Below, piece after piece: positions 7,073-9,072 of a stretch of DNA of 9,072 nucleotides. The stretch is taken from NCBI GenBank assembly GCA_013694835.1, contig JACDBP010000292.1, positions 1 to 9,072 of the forward strand, read 5' to 3'. Positions within the stretch are counted from its first letter, which is position 1. Every line of letters starts with the position of its first letter. The translations under genes were made by a program, and so were the position numbers. Under the pieces are notes generated by a model. The model ran no database searches and was not told the DNA's origin. It was given only the letters and a program-made list of their open reading frames with translations. This DNA comes from Chloroflexota bacterium (lineage in GTDB: Bacteria > Chloroflexota > Limnocylindria > Limnocylindrales > CSP1-4).

Positions 7073-8170
7073 CTAGGCCGGGTCGGGCAGCGCGGCGATG
7101 AGGCGGCGCGCTTCGGCGAGGACCAGCGGCTGGGCATCGGCCACCGGCGCCTCCAGCGTGGCCCCGGAGGCGCGGGCGTGCCCTCCCCCACCGAACGTGC
7201 CGGTCAGGACCGTCGCGTCGACCCCGCCTTCACGGGTCCGAACGCTGATACGCGTGTGCGGCCCGGACTCCTTGAAGATGATCGCGACCTCCGCCGTCTC
7301 GGACTGGGCGAGCAGGTCGATCAGCCCCTCCGAGTGGGCCGGCGATGCTCCGGCGGTGGCGAAGTCATCGTCCATCAGGCTCGTCCAGACGAGCTTCCCC
7401 TCGTCGGAGGCGACCATCCGCGACAGGGAAAGCCCGAACAGCTTCAACTGGGCGTTCTGCTTGGTCCGGTAGAGCCGCCGGGCGATCTCCGGCAGCGGCG
7501 CGCCGGCCTCGCGCAGCGCGGAGGCCACCCGAAGGGTCCGCGCGGTCGTGTTCGGGTGCTGGAAGTTCGCGGTGTCGATGACGACCCCGGACATCAACTG
7601 CGCCGCGAGTGCGCCCTCGGCGCTGTCGAGCGGAACGCTCAGCGCCGCGGCCAGGAGCGTCACTTGCTCGCATGTGGCTGCAGACTCAGCGTCCACCCAG
7701 TCGACGGCGCCGAACCCGATATTCGAGACGTGGTGGTTGATGTTGACGATGGGCACGCGGGAGAACAGCTCGGCATGGTCGTCCAGCACGCGCCCGACGC
7801 GGGCGAGCTCGCCGCAGTCGCCGACGATGATCAGGTCCGGGTCCAGGTCCGGTTCCGGGGCCGTGCGGAACCGGTCCATGAGCGGCAGGAAGTGGTACGC
7901 GTCCGGAACGGGGTCTGCGCAGACCGCGGTCGCGCGGCCCCCGAGCGCCTCGACGATCAAGGCATTGCCGAGCGCGGACCCGAGGGCATCCGGCTCCGGG
8001 TCACGGTGGCAGACGGTCATCACCCGCTTGGCGCCGCGGATCCGCTCGATGAGCTCTACGGGCACGGTGCCCAGATCCTCGGGTGTGAGCGCGCCGCCGG
8101 TCACGAGCGCTCGCTCGCCGGTGCCCGCGGTCGTGGCCGCGTCATCGGTCGGCGATGCCGCGAGCGTCAT
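7073..8170 (-). CDS. nrnA: DHH/DHHA1 phosphoesterase, NrnA-like, with altered metal-binding motifs
   Basis: Proteins of this family (NrnA, nanoRNase / pAp phosphatase) hydrolyse short RNA oligonucleotides, pAp or cyclic dinucleotide products using manganese. The protein is 365 residues. The DHH domain covers about 45-215: motif I is CHRDPEPDALGS (54-65), motif II is VGDCGELARVG with D118, motif III is INHHVSN with N145, and motif IV is VIDTANFQHPNT with D199. The DHHA1 domain ends with GTFGGGGHARASGA (324-337). Two positions depart from the consensus: the signature D of DHH is N145, and the first D of the motif I D-x-D is E59. These may alter or lower activity. The ATG overlaps the rbfA stop as ATGA, showing translational coupling. 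The first 40 residues are Ala/Thr-rich and look disordered. The gene symbol marks the family; activity is unproven. Confidence 0.88.
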   Translation of the reverse strand: MTLAASPTDDAATTAGTGERALVTGGALTPEDLGTVPVELIERIRGAKRVMTVCHRDPEPDALGSALGNALIVEALGGRATAVCADPVPDAYHFLPLMDRFRTAPEPDLDPDLIIVGDCGELARVGRVLDDHAELFSRVPIVNINHHVSNIGFGAVDWVDAESAATCEQVTLLAAALSVPLDSAEGALAAQLMSGVVIDTANFQHPNTTARTLRVASALREAGAPLPEIARRLYRTKQNAQLKLFGLSLSRMVASDEGKLVWTSLMDDDFATAGASPAHSEGLIDLLAQSETAEVAIIFKESGPHTRISVRTREGGVDATVLTGTFGGGGHARASGATLEAPVADAQPLVLAEARRLIAALPDPA

Positions 8171-8538
8171 CGGGCACCGCCGTTGGAGCGGTTGGCCCGC
8201 TTGAGGTCGCGGCGGGCGTTCTTGGCGGCGGCGACTGCGCGCCGAGCCTCGCCGCGCTCCGCCGACGACTTCCTCGGCGGGGGCGGCGCGTCCGGGTCCG
8301 GCACGGGCAGCTTGGCCAGGCCGACCGGCGTCGGGAGCGTCTCGGCCTTCGGCGCGTGCCCGGGCTCGACGCCATCGCTCAGCCCGTTGAGGATGTCCAG
8401 CACGCGCGTGCCACGCTCCGCGGTCTCGTCCAGGCGGAGGTGGAGCTCCGGGATCCGCTTGAGCCGCAGGAAGCCGAGCTTGCCACGCACGAACGGCATC
8501 GCGTGACCGAGTGCGCGCAGCGCGTCCCTGCGCTCGCC
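8167..8538 (-). pseudogene. rbfA: Ribosome-binding factor A, C-terminal 123 residues only (5' end lost at a junction)
   Basis: RbfA binds the 30S subunit during late maturation of 16S rRNA. Only the part aligning from residue 57 onward of the plus-strand copy is here, beginning GERRDALRALGHAMPFVRG and including LRLKRIPELHL and DETAERGTRVLDIL. The N-terminal half of the KH-like fold is missing. Translation upstream of about 8538 runs antisense to infB and no longer resembles RbfA. After the fold there is a long Pro/Asp segment and a basic Ala/Arg-rich tail ending KRANRSNGGAR. The stop overlaps the start of the DHH gene as ATGA. The truncation coincides with a head-to-head junction and may be an assembly artefact rather than a true pseudogene. 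The intact gene would encode about 179 residues. Confidence 0.88.
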
Positions 8539-8541
8539 GGC
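8530..8541. other. Head-to-head junction between minus-strand rbfA and plus-strand infB
   Basis: Minus-strand RbfA similarity stops at about 8538 (codons GGC GAG CGC). Plus-strand IF-2 similarity starts at 8530-8533 (LAGYND). The 12 bases GCGCTCGCCGGC fit both genes, so the breakpoint lies in a short stretch of apparent microhomology. Neither gene is complete across it. Confidence 0.85.
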
Positions 8542-8616
8542 TACAACGACCTGGAGGCGGGCGACATCATCGAGTGCTTCACGCAGCAGATGGTGTCGCG
8601 GATCACCGGTTCCTGA
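8533..8616 (+). CDS. infB: Translation initiation factor IF-2, last 27 codons and stop only
   Basis: The plus-strand reading LAGYNDLEAGDIIECFTQ matches the end of the C-terminal domain of IF-2, typically G(F/Y)ND(I/L)-x-x-GD(V/I)IE. It is followed by a short tail and TGA at 8614-8616. The frame is open further left, but there it only shadows the minus-strand rbfA and does not resemble IF-2. Position supports the call: infB directly upstream of rbfA is the standard order, and a rbfA start follows ten bases after this stop. The rest of infB is absent because of the junction. Confidence 0.8.
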   Translation, partial: LAGYNDLEAGDIIECFTQQMVSRITGS

Positions 8617-8626
8617 TCGCGCCCTC

Positions 8627-9072
8627 ATGAGCCAACGCACCGCGCGGCTCGACGAGCTGCTGCGCGAGGAGATCAGCGCGATCATCAGCAGGGACATCCA
8701 CGACCCCAGGGTGGGCTTCGTGACGGTCACCTCGGTCGACGTGGCCCGGGACCTCCGCCACGCGACCGTCTGGGTCTCGCTGATCGGGCAGCCGGGCGAG
8801 CGCAAGGACGCCGTCCGCGCGCTGGGCCATGCGATGCCGTTCGTGCGCGGCAAGCTCGGCGTGCTGCGGTTGAAGCGGATCCCCGAGCTGCATCTCAAGC
8901 TGGACGAGACCGTGGAGCGTGGCACGCGCGTGCTGGACATCCTCAACTCGCTGGAGGAAGGCCACGACCCGGCAGCTGCTCCCATGGCGGAGACGCTGCC
9001 GACTCCGGTCGGCAAGGCGAAGCTGCCGGAGCGCCACGTCGACGAGCCGCCGATCCACAAGCCCCCGTCCAC
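8627..9072 (+). CDS. rbfA: Ribosome-binding factor A, second copy, 3' end cut off by the window edge
   Basis: This plus-strand copy has the complete RbfA N-terminus, which the minus-strand copy lacks. It begins MSQRTARLDELLREEIS, followed by DIHDPRVGFVTVTSVDV (23-39), a typical RbfA signature, then HATVWVS (45-51) and LRLKRIPELHLKLDETVERG (80-99). A total of 148 codons are visible and the frame is still open at the window end, so it too has an extension beyond the usual family length of about 120 residues. It starts with ATG ten bases after the infB stop and lacks an obvious Shine-Dalgarno, so it is probably coupled to infB translation. Over the 78 residues shared with the minus-strand copy, 64 are identical by my count. 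Confidence 0.92.
   Translation, partial: MSQRTARLDELLREEISAIISRDIHDPRVGFVTVTSVDVARDLRHATVWVSLIGQPGERKDAVRALGHAMPFVRGKLGVLRLKRIPELHLKLDETVERGTRVLDILNSLEEGHDPAAAPMAETLPTPVGKAKLPERHVDEPPIHKPPS

Larger units (their letters stand above)
8305..9028. repeat. rbfA: Imperfect inverted repeat formed by two rbfA segments
   Basis: The left arm 8305-8538 (minus) and right arm 8795-9028 (plus) encode the same 78-residue stretch of RbfA, aligned without gaps. The core first 51 residues match at 46 positions and the following linker at 18 of 27. Between the arms lie the infB end and the rbfA N-terminus. Confidence 0.88.

Noticed and set aside
8155..8532. N-terminal part of the plus-strand frame leading into the infB end
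   Set aside because: It is the antisense of rbfA and does not resemble IF-2; only the part after the junction does.
1..9072. CRISPR array, insertion sequence, prophage or integrase
   Set aside because: No regularly spaced repeats, transposase or integrase motifs, or terminal inverted repeats were found; the only inverted repeat is the rbfA pair.

Overview
This is a GC-rich bacterial window. Its left 8.5 kb is a housekeeping cluster for translation and RNA processing, read on the minus strand. In transcription order it holds: a 5'-truncated rbfA, a DHH/DHHA1 phosphoesterase (NrnA-like), truB, ribF, rpsO, pnp, a 565-bp gap, asd, and a family 4 uracil-DNA glycosylase that runs off the left edge. 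Gene order, tight spacing and use of GTG starts (truB, ribF, rpsO, udg) resemble the infB-rbfA-truB-ribF-rpsO-pnp clusters of Gram-positive and Chloroflexota-type genomes. My guess is an uncultured high-GC Chloroflexota lineage, but this rests on protein style and gene order only. I see no mobile element, CRISPR array, tRNA or rRNA.

The most interesting gene is pnp (2049..4649). It encodes an otherwise complete polynucleotide phosphorylase of 866 residues. A whole DnaQ/RNase T-like DEDDh 3'-5' exonuclease domain sits inside it, between the first RNase PH core and the helical domain. All three exonuclease motifs and the PNPase catalytic residues are intact, so one polypeptide appears to carry both a phosphorolytic and a hydrolytic 3'-5' exonuclease. 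In the same cluster, the DHH-family nanoRNase-like protein has changes at two predicted metal-binding positions: the signature DHH reads NHH, and motif I reads EPD instead of D-x-D. Together these suggest, as an inference, that removal of short RNA oligonucleotides may have shifted towards the PNPase-exonuclease fusion.

The right end is anomalous. At about 8530..8541 the minus-strand rbfA is cut off after its last 123 residues. It abuts, head to head, the last 28 codons of a plus-strand infB, which is followed by a second, divergent rbfA that runs off the right edge. The two rbfA segments form an inverted repeat with 64 of 78 residues identical, and they meet at a short stretch compatible with both genes. 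The simplest reading is a chimeric join of two related genomes in a metagenome assembly. A real inverted duplication is less likely but can be tested.

The gap at 1484..2048 has no convincing gene. It holds possible leader hairpins for asd and a short plus-strand frame that ends in a 7-codon repeat and overlaps the pnp stop codon tail to tail. The rpsO-pnp spacer can form three hairpins, a layout reminiscent of the structured pnp leader used for autoregulation in enterobacteria.
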